From Pseudomonadota bacterium (GTDB taxonomy: Bacteria; Pseudomonadota; Alphaproteobacteria; Ferrovibrionales; Ferrovibrionaceae), in contig JAEYTW010000016.1 in assembly GCA_023433835.1 (NCBI GenBank), forward strand, positions 1-14,889: a DNA stretch of 14,889 nt. The letters run 5' to 3'. The notes beneath the pieces were generated by a model, which worked only from the letters and a program-made list of their open reading frames with translations, did not search any database and was not told the origin of the DNA. A program made the position numbers and the translations under genes. This document shows positions 1 through 6,643 of this stretch, in pieces; position 1 is the first letter of the stretch, and each line of letters begins with the position of its first letter.

Positions 1-87
1 GGTTAAGGCGCCGCGATCCGGCACCCTATCAAGGAAAGGCCCGGCGGGCGCACAGAAATCGGAACGGATGACCGGCCAGCAAGACCG

Positions 88-1074
88 TCAGAGCATCGAC
101 GGCAAGACGCGGTCCGGCGGCTTGTGCCCATCCATGAAGGTCTTGATGTTGATGATGACCTTCTCGCCCATGTCGACACGGCCCTCGACCGTCGCCGAGC
201 TCATATGGGGGAGCAGGACGATGTTGGGCAGCTCGAGCAGCTTCGGATTGACCGCCGGCTCATGCTCGAAGACGTCGAGGCCGGCCCCGGCCAGTTCGCC
301 CTTGCGCAGCTTGCGGGTCAGCGCATTTTCGTCGATCACCTCGCCGCGCGCGGTGTTGACGATATAGGCATGCGAGCGCAGCAGGTCGAGGCGGCGGGCG
401 GACAGCAGATGGTAGGTCGCCGGGGTATGCGGGCAGTTGACCGAGATGATGTCCATCCGGGCCAGCATCTGGTCGAGGCTTTCCCAGTAGGTCGCCTCCA
501 GCTCGCCCTCGATCTCGGCATGCAGCCGGCGGCGGTTGTGGTAGTGGATCGACAGGCCGAAGGCGCGGGCGCGGCGGGCGACGGCCTGGCCGATGCGGCC
601 CATGCCGATGATGCCGAGGCGCTTGCCCCAGATCCGCTTGCCCAGCATCCAGGTCGGCGACCAGCCGTTCCAGCCCCCCTCGCGCAGCACCCGCTCGCCC
701 TCGGTCAGGCGGCGCGGCACGGCCAGGATCAGCGCCATGGTCATGTCCGCGGTATCCTCGGTCAGGACGCCGGGGGTGTTGGTCACGGTGATGCCGCGCT
801 GGCGGGCGGCGCCGAGGTCGATATGATCGACGCCGTTGCCGAAGCTGGCGATCAGCCGCATGTTCGGATTGGCATGGGCCAGCACGCCGGCATCGATCTT
901 GTCGGTGACGGTGGGGACGAGGACGTCGGCGGTCTTCATCGCCTCGATCAGCTCGGCCTGGGTCAGCGGATGGTCGTCATTGTTAAGCCGCGTATCGAAA
1001 AGCTCCATCATCCGCGTCTCGATGGCATCGGGCAGCTTGCGCGTGACGACGACGACGGGCTTTTTCTTCGACAT
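88..1074 (-). CDS. D-2-hydroxyacid dehydrogenase, glyoxylate/hydroxypyruvate reductase type
   Basis: This is a 328-residue cytosolic NAD(P)H-dependent dehydrogenase that should reduce glyoxylate, hydroxypyruvate or a related 2-keto acid. The Rossmann nucleotide-binding loop is GMGRIG at residues 157-162. The catalytic triad of the D-isomer-specific 2-hydroxyacid dehydrogenases is visible as Arg243 (NTARGEV), Glu272 (VFEHEP) and His290 (LPHMSS). The N-terminal substrate-domain signature SFGNGVDHID lies at 78-87. After the second beta strand of the Rossmann fold the sequence reads HNRRRL rather than ending in an acidic residue, which favours NADPH over NADH (inference). I chose the ATG at 1074. 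A GTG three codons upstream (1083) is in frame, and the GTGAGG in front of the ATG is a close-spaced ribosome site. It lies 90 bp downstream of the XRE regulator on the same strand, so the two may be co-transcribed. The family assignment is secure; the exact substrate is not. Confidence 0.93.
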   Translation of the reverse strand: MSKKKPVVVVTRKLPDAIETRMMELFDTRLNNDDHPLTQAELIEAMKTADVLVPTVTDKIDAGVLAHANPNMRLIASFGNGVDHIDLGAARQRGITVTNTPGVLTEDTADMTMALILAVPRRLTEGERVLREGGWNGWSPTWMLGKRIWGKRLGIIGMGRIGQAVARRARAFGLSIHYHNRRRLHAEIEGELEATYWESLDQMLARMDIISVNCPHTPATYHLLSARRLDLLRSHAYIVNTARGEVIDENALTRKLRKGELAGAGLDVFEHEPAVNPKLLELPNIVLLPHMSSATVEGRVDMGEKVIINIKTFMDGHKPPDRVLPSML

Positions 1075-1164
1075 GGGCCTCACTCTGCCAATTTGGGCTG
1101 CTTGCTTGAACCCTTCCTAGCAGAACCATCCCGAGGCGGCAATTTCCCTCGTTGCAATGCAGCG

Positions 1165-1989
1165 TCAGACCGCCTCGGCCCAGGCCCGGGCAACCGCCTC
1201 CGTTGCCGCGTCCGCCGGGTGGAAGGCCTCGATCTTGAGGTCCTGGAGGGTGGCGTCGCAGGCGGTGCCGAAACTCGTCACCGTCGAGAACCAGCGGGTG
1301 CGCCGGCCCTCGATCTCGTAGATCAGCTCCAGCAGCGGCGGCTGGGGCGCGGGATCGACCACCTCGCGGGCCGGCACGTCCGGATAGGCGCGGGCTTCGG
1401 CCAGGAGCTTGGTCAGCACCGGATCGTCGCCGCGGGCGCGCGCCTCGGCGGCCACCCGCGACAGCATGTGGCCGGCGGTTTCCTCCCAGTTGACCAGCGC
1501 CGGGCGGATCCCCGCGGGGTCGACCAGGAGCTTGATGATGTTGAGCGGGCCGGCCGCCCTGGGAAGACCCAGCCGGCTCATCATCGCGATCATGCCGCGA
1601 TTGGCCATCACCAGGTTCCAGCCGCGATCGGCGACCAGGGCGGGGAACGGGTCGTGGCGTTCCAGGATGAAATCGAGGGCGCGGCGCGCCTGGCTCAGAT
1701 CGGCATCGTCGAGCGGACGATTGCCGTAGATAGGGGCAAAACCGGCGGCGACCAGCATGGCATTGCGCTCCCTGAGCGGCAGATCGAGGCTTTCGGCCAG
1801 ACGCAACGCCATTTCGCGGCTGGGGCGGGCGCGGCCGGTCTCCAGGAAGCTCAGGTGCCGGGCCGACGTGTCGGCCTCCAGGGCCAGGCCGAGCTGGCTC
1901 ATGCCGCGCAACGACCGCCAGCGGCGCAGCATCGCACCGAAGGGCGGTTCGGCAATGGCCTTCGCGGTGGCCTGGGCGGTCGCGGGCAT
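1165..1989 (-). CDS. XRE-family regulator with MmyB-like ligand-binding domain
   Basis: This is a 274-residue DNA-binding regulator. An N-terminal Cro/C1-type helix-turn-helix covers about residues 20-73 (LRRWRSLRGMSQLGLALEAD, then RHLSFLETGRARPS). It is followed by a domain of about 170 residues of the MmyB/PAS-like type found in many actinobacterial and proteobacterial XRE regulators (ALVADRGWNLVMANRGM near 110). That C-terminal domain is thought to sense a small hydrophobic ligand, but none can be assigned here. The reading frame extends upstream to 2112. I chose the ATG at 1989 because GGGAG lies 7 bases before it and the family normally starts just ahead of the helix-turn-helix. The gene is divergent from the SH3 gene and upstream of the hydroxyacid dehydrogenase on the same strand, so either could be a target (inference). 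The family is clear; the target is unknown. Confidence 0.9.
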   Translation of the reverse strand: MPATAQATAKAIAEPPFGAMLRRWRSLRGMSQLGLALEADTSARHLSFLETGRARPSREMALRLAESLDLPLRERNAMLVAAGFAPIYGNRPLDDADLSQARRALDFILERHDPFPALVADRGWNLVMANRGMIAMMSRLGLPRAAGPLNIIKLLVDPAGIRPALVNWEETAGHMLSRVAAEARARGDDPVLTKLLAEARAYPDVPAREVVDPAPQPPLLELIYEIEGRRTRWFSTVTSFGTACDATLQDLKIEAFHPADAATEAVARAWAEAV

Positions 1990-2085
1990 GGCGTTTCTCC
2001 CTGATGAGTGCAGGGCCGACCTTAAGCGTGCCATCGGCACGCCGCCATTACCTCGCGGGTAAAATCGCCTGCGCCGTTGGTACGC

Positions 2086-2115
2086 TTGACCCTTCTTTAA
2101 CCATGGGGGCATAAA
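2086..2115 (+). promoter_or_regulatory. Candidate sigma70-type promoter for the SH3 gene
   Basis: A -35-like TTGACC at 2086-2091 is followed, 18 bases later, by a -10-like CATAAA at 2110-2115. Transcription would begin near 2122. That leaves a very short leader before the ATG at 2133 but a normal one before the alternative GTG/TTG starts at 2157/2160. It is read by eye only, without start-site data. Confidence 0.4.
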
Positions 2116-2132
2116 GCTGAACGCAGGGGATT

Positions 2133-2726
2133 ATGAATCTGAAGTCAGGGGACCACGTGTTGTCGTCATCCAAGCCTGTTGCGACATTGTCGGCCGCGCT
2201 GATCGCGCTGGCGGCCGTGCTGCTGCCGGCAGAGGCCGGGGCGGCGGGCACCGCCGAGGCCGCGCCGGCACCGATGCGCAAGCCGGTCGAGGCGGGAATC
2301 GGTGCCGATTCGGGCCTGCCCCTGCCGCGCTGGGTCGCGCTGGCCTCCGACCGCGTCAACATGCGCACCGGCCCCGGGCCGCGCTATCCGATTTCCTGGT
2401 CCTATCAGCGCCGCGGCCTGCCGGTCGAAATCGTCGACGAGCATGAATACTGGCGCCAGATCCGCGAGCAGGACGGCACCAAGGGCTGGGTGCACAAGAG
2501 CATGCTGACCGGCAAGCGCAGCGCGCTGGTGATGGGCGCCATCCAGGACGTGCGCGACCAGCCGAGCCCGGTGGGCGACGTCGAGGTGCAGGCCGAACCC
2601 GGCGTGCAGGTCCGGCTGCTGGCCTGCCGCGACTCGGTCTGGTGCGAAGTCCAGGTCGCCGGCCGCAAGGGTTTCATGGCCCGGGAAGGCCTGTGGGGCC
2701 TCTACCCGGGCGAAACCTTCAAATAA
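2133..2726 (+). CDS. Secreted protein with two bacterial SH3-like domains
   Basis: This gene encodes up to 197 residues and is probably exported. The N-terminus contains a hydrophobic stretch (ATLSAALIALAAVLLP, about residues 18-33) followed by small residues (AEAGAAG), typical of a signal peptide. The mature part carries two SH3-like repeats: residues about 68-130 (LASDRVNMRTGPGPRYPISW, then EYWRQIREQDGTKGWVHKSM) and about 135-190 (VRDQPSPVGD to GRKGFMAREGLWGLYPGE). The second contains two cysteines (CRDSVWC) that could form a disulfide. Bacterial SH3 domains usually bind peptidoglycan or peptide stems, so a periplasmic or envelope role is likely. Start choice is open. AGGGGA before the ATG is only 2-3 bases away, while a second AGGGGA (2147-2152) fits a GTG at 2157 or a TTG at 2160. 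The stop codon abuts that of the convergent oxidoreductase with no gap. Confidence 0.85.
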   Translation: MNLKSGDHVLSSSKPVATLSAALIALAAVLLPAEAGAAGTAEAAPAPMRKPVEAGIGADSGLPLPRWVALASDRVNMRTGPGPRYPISWSYQRRGLPVEIVDEHEYWRQIREQDGTKGWVHKSMLTGKRSALVMGAIQDVRDQPSPVGDVEVQAEPGVQVRLLACRDSVWCEVQVAGRKGFMAREGLWGLYPGETFK

Positions 2727-4079
2727 TCAGAGCGACATCAGCGCGTTGCTGCCCAGGCCCTGGCGCAGCCTGGTCCAGGCCAGCCCCGCCTTGAGCGCCA
2801 GGCCGGCGATCGGCCGCAGCGGCGCCACCGAGCGGTGCGGCATCGCCGCCAGCCGCGCGTAGTCCGCCCCGTCGCCGCAGATCGCATCGGCCAGCGCCCG
2901 GCCGGTGCGCGCGGTCAGCGCCACGCCATGGCCTGAGAAACCCTGCGCATACCAGATGCCGTCGGCGGTGCGGCCGACATCGGTCATGCGGTTGACGGTC
3001 AGGTCGATCAGCCCGCCCCAGGCATAGTCGATGCGCACCCCGCGCAGTTCGGGGAAGACCCGGGCGATCTTCTTGCGCATGGCGCGCGCGATCCGCTCGC
3101 GGCTCCAGTCGCCGGCGGCACAGCCGCCACCGAACAAGAGCCGGCCATCGGCCCCGAGGCGGTAGTAATCAAGTACCGCCTGGGTGTCGTAGACGGCGGC
3201 CCGGGCCGGGAACAGCCTCTGGCCGATGGCGGCCGGCAGCGGCTCGGTCGCCACCATGAAGGTGCGGAGCGGCAGGATGCGACCGGCGACATCGGGGGCC
3301 AGCCCGCCGATATAGGCATTGGCGGCCAGCACGACCGAGCCGGCCGTGACCGAGCCCAGCGTGGTCCGCGCGACCGGTGCGGCGGCATCGTCGTCGAGGC
3401 TGATCACCGGCGAATGCTCGAAGATCCGCACCCCCGCCGCCCGCGCCGCATCGGCCAGCCCCACCGCATAGCGCAGCGGGTGGAGTTGGGCGGCGTTATG
3501 ATCAAGATTGCCGCCGAAATAGCGGTCGGAGGCCACGACGTCGCGGCCCTCGGCGGCATCGAGATGCTCGAGGCCGCGATAGCCGAAATGGCGGCGCAGG
3601 GTGGCGGCCTCGCGCCGCAGGCTGCGGGCGTGGCCGGCCTCGGCCGCGGCGACGAAGACGCCGTCGCGCAAGGAGCAGTCGATGCCGTGGCGGGCGATCA
3701 GCTCCCGGACCTCGGCGACGCCCTCGACCGACAGGGTCCAGAGGTCGGCCGCGGCATCGTCGCCCAGCCGGCTGGCGATGGCCTCGTTGCCCGCGGTGAA
3801 GCCCGGCAGCACGAAGCCGCCATTGCGGCCCGACGCGCCGCCCCCGACCCGGCCGGCTTCGAGCAGCACCACGTCCCGGCCGCGTTCGGCCAGGCGCAGC
3901 GCCGTGGTCAGGCCGAGATAGCCGGCGCCGATCACGACGACATCGGCCGTGATGTCGCCCGACAATGCCGGGGCGGCACGGCGGCGGGTCGTCGCCTCGT
4001 AGTAGGTGGTTTCGGGCAGGTAGGCGGCGGCACGGGCAAGCGCCCGGGTCTGCCGCAGGCCGGTGGCCAGGGCGGTCAT
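2727..4079 (-). CDS. FAD-dependent amine/amino-acid oxidoreductase (DadA/PuuB-like)
   Basis: This is a 450-residue flavoprotein of the DAO superfamily. The dinucleotide-binding motif is VVVIGAGYLG with GAGYLG at residues 51-56, preceded by the YYEATTRRRAAPALSGD lead-in seen in gamma-glutamylputrescine oxidase-like proteins. The acidic end of the second strand (VVLLEAGRVGGGASGRNGG) and the C-terminal flavin-contact segment (YAQGFSGHGVALTARTGRAL) are also present. Such enzymes oxidise a secondary or primary amine or amino acid to imine, with O2 or a quinone as acceptor. The substrate cannot be read from sequence, and no aldehyde dehydrogenase or glutamine synthetase-like partner lies nearby, so a complete Puu pathway is not supported. 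No strong ribosome site precedes the ATG at 4079, but no better start exists. It reads away from the dyad-rich non-coding stretch to its right, which probably holds its control region. Confidence 0.9.
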   Translation of the reverse strand: MTALATGLRQTRALARAAAYLPETTYYEATTRRRAAPALSGDITADVVVIGAGYLGLTTALRLAERGRDVVLLEAGRVGGGASGRNGGFVLPGFTAGNEAIASRLGDDAAADLWTLSVEGVAEVRELIARHGIDCSLRDGVFVAAAEAGHARSLRREAATLRRHFGYRGLEHLDAAEGRDVVASDRYFGGNLDHNAAQLHPLRYAVGLADAARAAGVRIFEHSPVISLDDDAAAPVARTTLGSVTAGSVVLAANAYIGGLAPDVAGRILPLRTFMVATEPLPAAIGQRLFPARAAVYDTQAVLDYYRLGADGRLLFGGGCAAGDWSRERIARAMRKKIARVFPELRGVRIDYAWGGLIDLTVNRMTDVGRTADGIWYAQGFSGHGVALTARTGRALADAICGDGADYARLAAMPHRSVAPLRPIAGLALKAGLAWTRLRQGLGSNALMSL

Positions 4080-4161
4080 GATACGGAATCCGAAAAGATT
4101 TGAACTGTGGATGCGGTCGCGCCCGCGCGGCTCGATGGCCCGCGCTGGTCAGTCGACGGAT

Positions 4162-4181
4162 TTAGGGCAACGTCGGCCTAA
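4162..4181. repeat. Inverted repeat TTAGG-N10-CCTAA
   Basis: Perfect 5-bp arms (TTAGG at 4162-4166, CCTAA at 4177-4181) are separated by one helical turn. The site is about 85 bp upstream of the oxidoreductase start, so it could be an operator for a dimeric regulator. The arms are short enough that chance is possible. Confidence 0.3.
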
Positions 4182-4217
4182 TGATGGCCTTCGACGATCC
4201 ACAGAGTGATACGGCTT

Positions 4218-4233
4218 TCTTCCATCTGGAAGA
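4218..4233. promoter_or_regulatory. Perfect dyad TCTTCCA-TC-TGGAAGA, candidate operator
   Basis: Seven-base arms match exactly across a two-base centre. Arms of this length with so short a spacer suggest a protein-binding dyad rather than an RNA hairpin. It lies about 140 bp upstream of the FAD oxidoreductase start in the only sizeable non-coding stretch of the window. No regulator can be assigned. Confidence 0.4.
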
Positions 4234-4292
4234 TCGACGACTGCGCCGGGGCAGTGGGTGCGCTACGCGCGAACATTGATACACCTGAAATT

Positions 4293-4308
4293 CTGAGTTT
4301 TGGCTCAG
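4293..4308. repeat. Inverted repeat CTGAG-N6-CTCAG
   Basis: Perfect 5-bp arms flank TTTTGG. It could be a weak hairpin or an operator, and no T-run follows on either strand. Low confidence. Confidence 0.25.
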
Positions 4309-4576
4309 CTTCGTCAGAGAATGTGGCAGAGGCCGCGCGAAAAGTCAATTACAGCACCGTGACAGTCGTCATGGCGTCCCACTTTGTCGTCGTCATAAAT
4401 CAGTAAAATATGTGAAACAGATCAACCCCGCAGTGCCACGCCGTCGACATCGGGGATCGGCAATATTGACCCAAGTGGCCGAGATCGTCGCCGTCGAGAA
4501 CTTGCACGAGAGTTTCGATGAGCAGCCGATATTACGCGGTTATCGGGACGACGTCCGAGCCCGGGATTGTGCGGCC

Positions 4577-4589
4577 GACCTCAGAGGTC
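4577..4589. repeat. 13-bp palindrome GACCTC-A-GAGGTC over the DUF3501 stop codon
   Basis: Six-base perfect arms around a single central base overlap the TGA of the DUF3501 gene (read on the minus strand). A one-base centre is poor for an RNA loop, so a terminator role is doubtful. As RNA only a stem of about 5 bp with a 3-base loop could form. Confidence 0.35.
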
Positions 4590-5171
4590 AGCCGCCAGCA
4601 CCTCGCGCACCGCTTCGGGCATCAGGGCGATATGGCCGTAGGCCGGATGGGTGATGCCGAGCGTCACCTGCGTGCCTGGCCGGGCGAACGCCGCGGCTGC
4701 CGACGGCGTCAGGCGGAAGCGGATGAAATGGACCGAGGAGATCTTGCCGTCCTCCTTGGTCCGACCTTCCGGTTCGTCGGGCACGCCCGGCACCGTTTCG
4801 CCGCCGACGGTCAGCGCGACATGGCGGTCGGCGCCGGTAAGCCGGCCCAGCACGACGTTGCGCCGGATCGGATCGTCGATCTCGAACATCAGCGTCGCCA
4901 CCAGTTCGTCGCCTTGCGGGATCAGCGGGTTGTAGGCGGCGAGCTCGTCGGCGATCTGTTCCTCGCCGCCCTTCTCGATGCGCAGCATTTCCTGCACCTG
5001 CCACCACATCGTGTCGTAGCTTTCGAAATAGAAGGTGGCGACCGGCCCGACTTCGAGCCGGCGCAGCTTCTTCTGCGCCACGAAGGCCGGCCGCCGCGCC
5101 CGGCGGTGGGCCTCGTACTCGGCCATCGGCAGGATGTCGCTGCGATCGATCCGGCGGTCGGTGGCGGACAT
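4581..5171 (-). CDS. DUF3501 family protein
   Basis: This is a 196-residue soluble protein of the uncharacterised DUF3501 family. Features I associate with that family are the opening IDRSDILPMAEYEAHRRARR (residues 8-27), the aromatic segment FYFESYDTMWWQVQEMLRIE (47-66) and the central NPLIPQGDELVATLMFEI. There is no signal peptide, membrane segment or cysteine, so it is probably cytosolic and does not itself carry an Fe-S cluster. From memory, the family often lies next to rubrerythrin and an Hdr-type Fe-S protein, exactly as here, so a helper or structural role in that complex is inferred. An AGGAG ribosome site (about 5180-5185) precedes both an ATG (5171) and an overlapping GTG (5174); I chose the ATG. 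Only 15 bp separate it from the Fe-S gene, so the two are almost certainly co-transcribed. Confidence 0.88.
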   Translation of the reverse strand: MSATDRRIDRSDILPMAEYEAHRRARRPAFVAQKKLRRLEVGPVATFYFESYDTMWWQVQEMLRIEKGGEEQIADELAAYNPLIPQGDELVATLMFEIDDPIRRNVVLGRLTGADRHVALTVGGETVPGVPDEPEGRTKEDGKISSVHFIRFRLTPSAAAAFARPGTQVTLGITHPAYGHIALMPEAVREVLAADL

Positions 5172-5186
5172 CACTGGGTGCTCCTG

Positions 5187-6536
5187 TTACCTGGTCAATC
5201 TATAGGACGCGGCGATCAGCTCGATCGGGTTGGTCGCATGCCTGGGCGCCGCGGCCTTCTCGGCCTCGCCCAGACGCTGCATGCCCTGGATCAGATGTTC
5301 GCCGGCCAGCGGGCATTCGGAGGCGACATAGGCCGGCCTGGCCTTTGCCGCCTGGCGGGCGGCAGGCTTGCCGACCTTCAGCGCCACCTCGAAGAATTCC
5401 TGCTTCACGCCCCAGGACCCGCCATGGCCCGAGCAGCGCTCGATCACGTCGATCTTGGTGTCCGGAATCAGGCGCAGCATGTCGGCGGCCTTGGCCCCCA
5501 TGTTCTGGGCCCGGGCATGGCAGGCGAGATGGACGGCAACGCCACCGTCGAGCGGCTGCAGGCCGGGCGCCATGCCCTCCTTCTTCGCGATGTCGACGAC
5601 GTATTCCGACAGGTCGAAGGTCGCCTGGGCGAGTTTTTTCACCTTGGCGTCATCAGGCACGATCAGCGGCCATTCGAATTTCAGCATCAAGGCGCAGGAC
5701 GGGGTCAGCGCGATGACGTCGTAGCCGTCGTCGATCCATTGCTCCAGCTCGCGGGCGACGGTCTCGGCCCGGTCGGCGACCTTGGCGAGGTCGCCGTGTT
5801 CGAGCTGCGGCATGCCGCAGCAGGCGGGATAGACGACCTGCGTCTCCACGCCGTTATGGGCCAGCACTTGGCGCGCCGCCTCGCCGATGCCGGGGTTGTT
5901 GTAGTTGACGAAGCAGGTGGCGTAGAGCACCGCCTTGCGCCCGAAACCCGGGGCCGCTTCGTTCGGCGTCACGCCGTCGGCACGCGCCCGGGCGGCGAAG
6001 GTCTTGCCGTGGAATTTCGGCAGGTCGGCCTCGCGGTGGATGCCGGCGATGCCTTCGAGGATCGGGCGGGTGATCGCATTGTCCTGCGCCGTCGCCCAGT
6101 TGGCGATCGGCGCCACCAGACCGGCCAGCCGGCCGTTGCGGTCGGTCGCCGTCAGCTGGCGGTCCCAGAACCCGGCATCGCCCTTTTTCAGCTCGACCGC
6201 GCGATAGCGCAGCATCAGATGCGGGAAATCGAGATTGAATTCATGCGGCGGCACGTAGGGGCACTTCGTCAGGAAGCACATGTCGCACAGCGTGCAGGCA
6301 TCGACGACCGGCTTGAAATCGGCCGATCCGACGCCGTCCAGCTCTTCCGTCGGCGAGGCGTCGACCAGGTCGAACAGCCTGGGAAAGGAATCACAGAGAT
6401 TGAAGCAGCGTCGGCAGCCGTGGCAGATGTCGAACACCCGCCTGAGTTCGGCATCCAGCGCCGCCTCGTCATAGAATTCCGGATTATGCCAGTCGATCGG
6501 ATGCCGCGTCGGGGCATCCAGACTGCCTTCCCGCAT
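5187..6536 (-). CDS. Heterodisulfide reductase-related Fe-S protein (two 4Fe-4S motifs plus CCG domains)
   Basis: This is a 449-residue soluble Fe-S oxidoreductase related to GlpC, LutA and HdrD. Two ferredoxin-type cluster motifs are near the N-terminus: Cys38, 41, 44, 48 and Cys81, 84, 87, 92 (CTLCDMCFLTKCP). The C-terminal half has two cysteine-rich CCG repeats. The first has Cys208, Cys239-Cys240-Gly241 and Cys281. The second has Cys339, Cys368 and Cys408, but reads CSGHGG, so the second Cys of its pair is Ser369. The protein should transfer electrons, perhaps also catalysing a redox step, and has no membrane segment of its own. The ATG at 6536 is preceded by GAAGGA. It lies between rubrerythrin (107-bp gap with a hairpin) and DUF3501 (15-bp gap). 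I infer that it feeds electrons to the rubrerythrin, which lacks its own rubredoxin domain; the sequence does not prove this. Confidence 0.9.
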   Translation of the reverse strand: MREGSLDAPTRHPIDWHNPEFYDEAALDAELRRVFDICHGCRRCFNLCDSFPRLFDLVDASPTEELDGVGSADFKPVVDACTLCDMCFLTKCPYVPPHEFNLDFPHLMLRYRAVELKKGDAGFWDRQLTATDRNGRLAGLVAPIANWATAQDNAITRPILEGIAGIHREADLPKFHGKTFAARARADGVTPNEAAPGFGRKAVLYATCFVNYNNPGIGEAARQVLAHNGVETQVVYPACCGMPQLEHGDLAKVADRAETVARELEQWIDDGYDVIALTPSCALMLKFEWPLIVPDDAKVKKLAQATFDLSEYVVDIAKKEGMAPGLQPLDGGVAVHLACHARAQNMGAKAADMLRLIPDTKIDVIERCSGHGGSWGVKQEFFEVALKVGKPAARQAAKARPAYVASECPLAGEHLIQGMQRLGEAEKAAAPRHATNPIELIAASYRLTR

Positions 6537-6591
6537 GGGTCTTTTCCTTCTCGCGCCGGGCTGGCTGAAAATGCTGGCTGGGCCAGGCGAA

Positions 6592-6620
6592 GCTCACCCC
6601 GGCGAATGCCGGGGGTGAGC
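6592..6620. repeat. Strong hairpin between rubrerythrin and the Fe-S gene
   Basis: Arms GCTCACCCCGGC (6592-6603) and GCCGGGGGTGAGC (6608-6620) pair over 12 bp with one bulged G, around a GAAT loop. No T-run follows on the minus strand, so it is not a classical terminator. As it lies inside a likely operon, it may stabilise the upstream rubrerythrin message or attenuate the downstream genes. The CCCCGGC-loop-GCCGGGG form also resembles dispersed REP-like palindromes of alphaproteobacterial genomes (inference). Confidence 0.6.
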
Positions 6621-6643
6621 CCACCTGATGAAGCGAGGAAGGA

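Larger units (their letters stand above)
4080..4576. other. Gene-free, lower-GC stretch with several short dyads
   Basis: This interval of about 500 bp lies between the 3' end of the DUF3501 gene and the 5' end of the FAD oxidoreductase. Its base composition is visibly more AT-rich than the flanks. The short open frames inside it (for example a 66-codon frame at 4206-4406 starting with GTG) have no ribosome site and resemble no protein I know. It contains short inverted repeats at 4162-4181, 4218-4233 and 4293-4308 and ends at a 13-bp palindrome over the DUF3501 stop. It probably holds the oxidoreductase promoter and regulator sites. It could also be the eroded remains of a lost gene or an unannotated small RNA. 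Confidence 0.6.

Noticed and set aside
1..87. Possible terminator downstream of the hydroxyacid dehydrogenase (GCCCGCCGGGC followed by pyrimidines on the minus strand)
   Set aside because: The stem would have a one-base loop and the following tract is mixed C/T, so it cannot be supported as a terminator.
124..2004. Long plus-strand open frame of 626 codons opposite the hydroxyacid dehydrogenase and XRE regulator
   Set aside because: It is antisense to two clear genes. Its translation is rich in His, Arg, Gly and Gln in the way typical of GC-rich shadow frames, and no domain is recognisable.
2727..4079. Complete putrescine (Puu) catabolic cluster around the FAD oxidoreductase
   Set aside because: No glutamylpolyamine synthetase, aldehyde dehydrogenase or hydrolase lies nearby, so only the oxidoreductase family can be claimed.
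4206..4406. 66-codon GTG-started frame in the non-coding interval
   Set aside because: It lacks a ribosome site and resembles no known protein. Given the local lower GC it may be chance; treated as part of the gene-free stretch.
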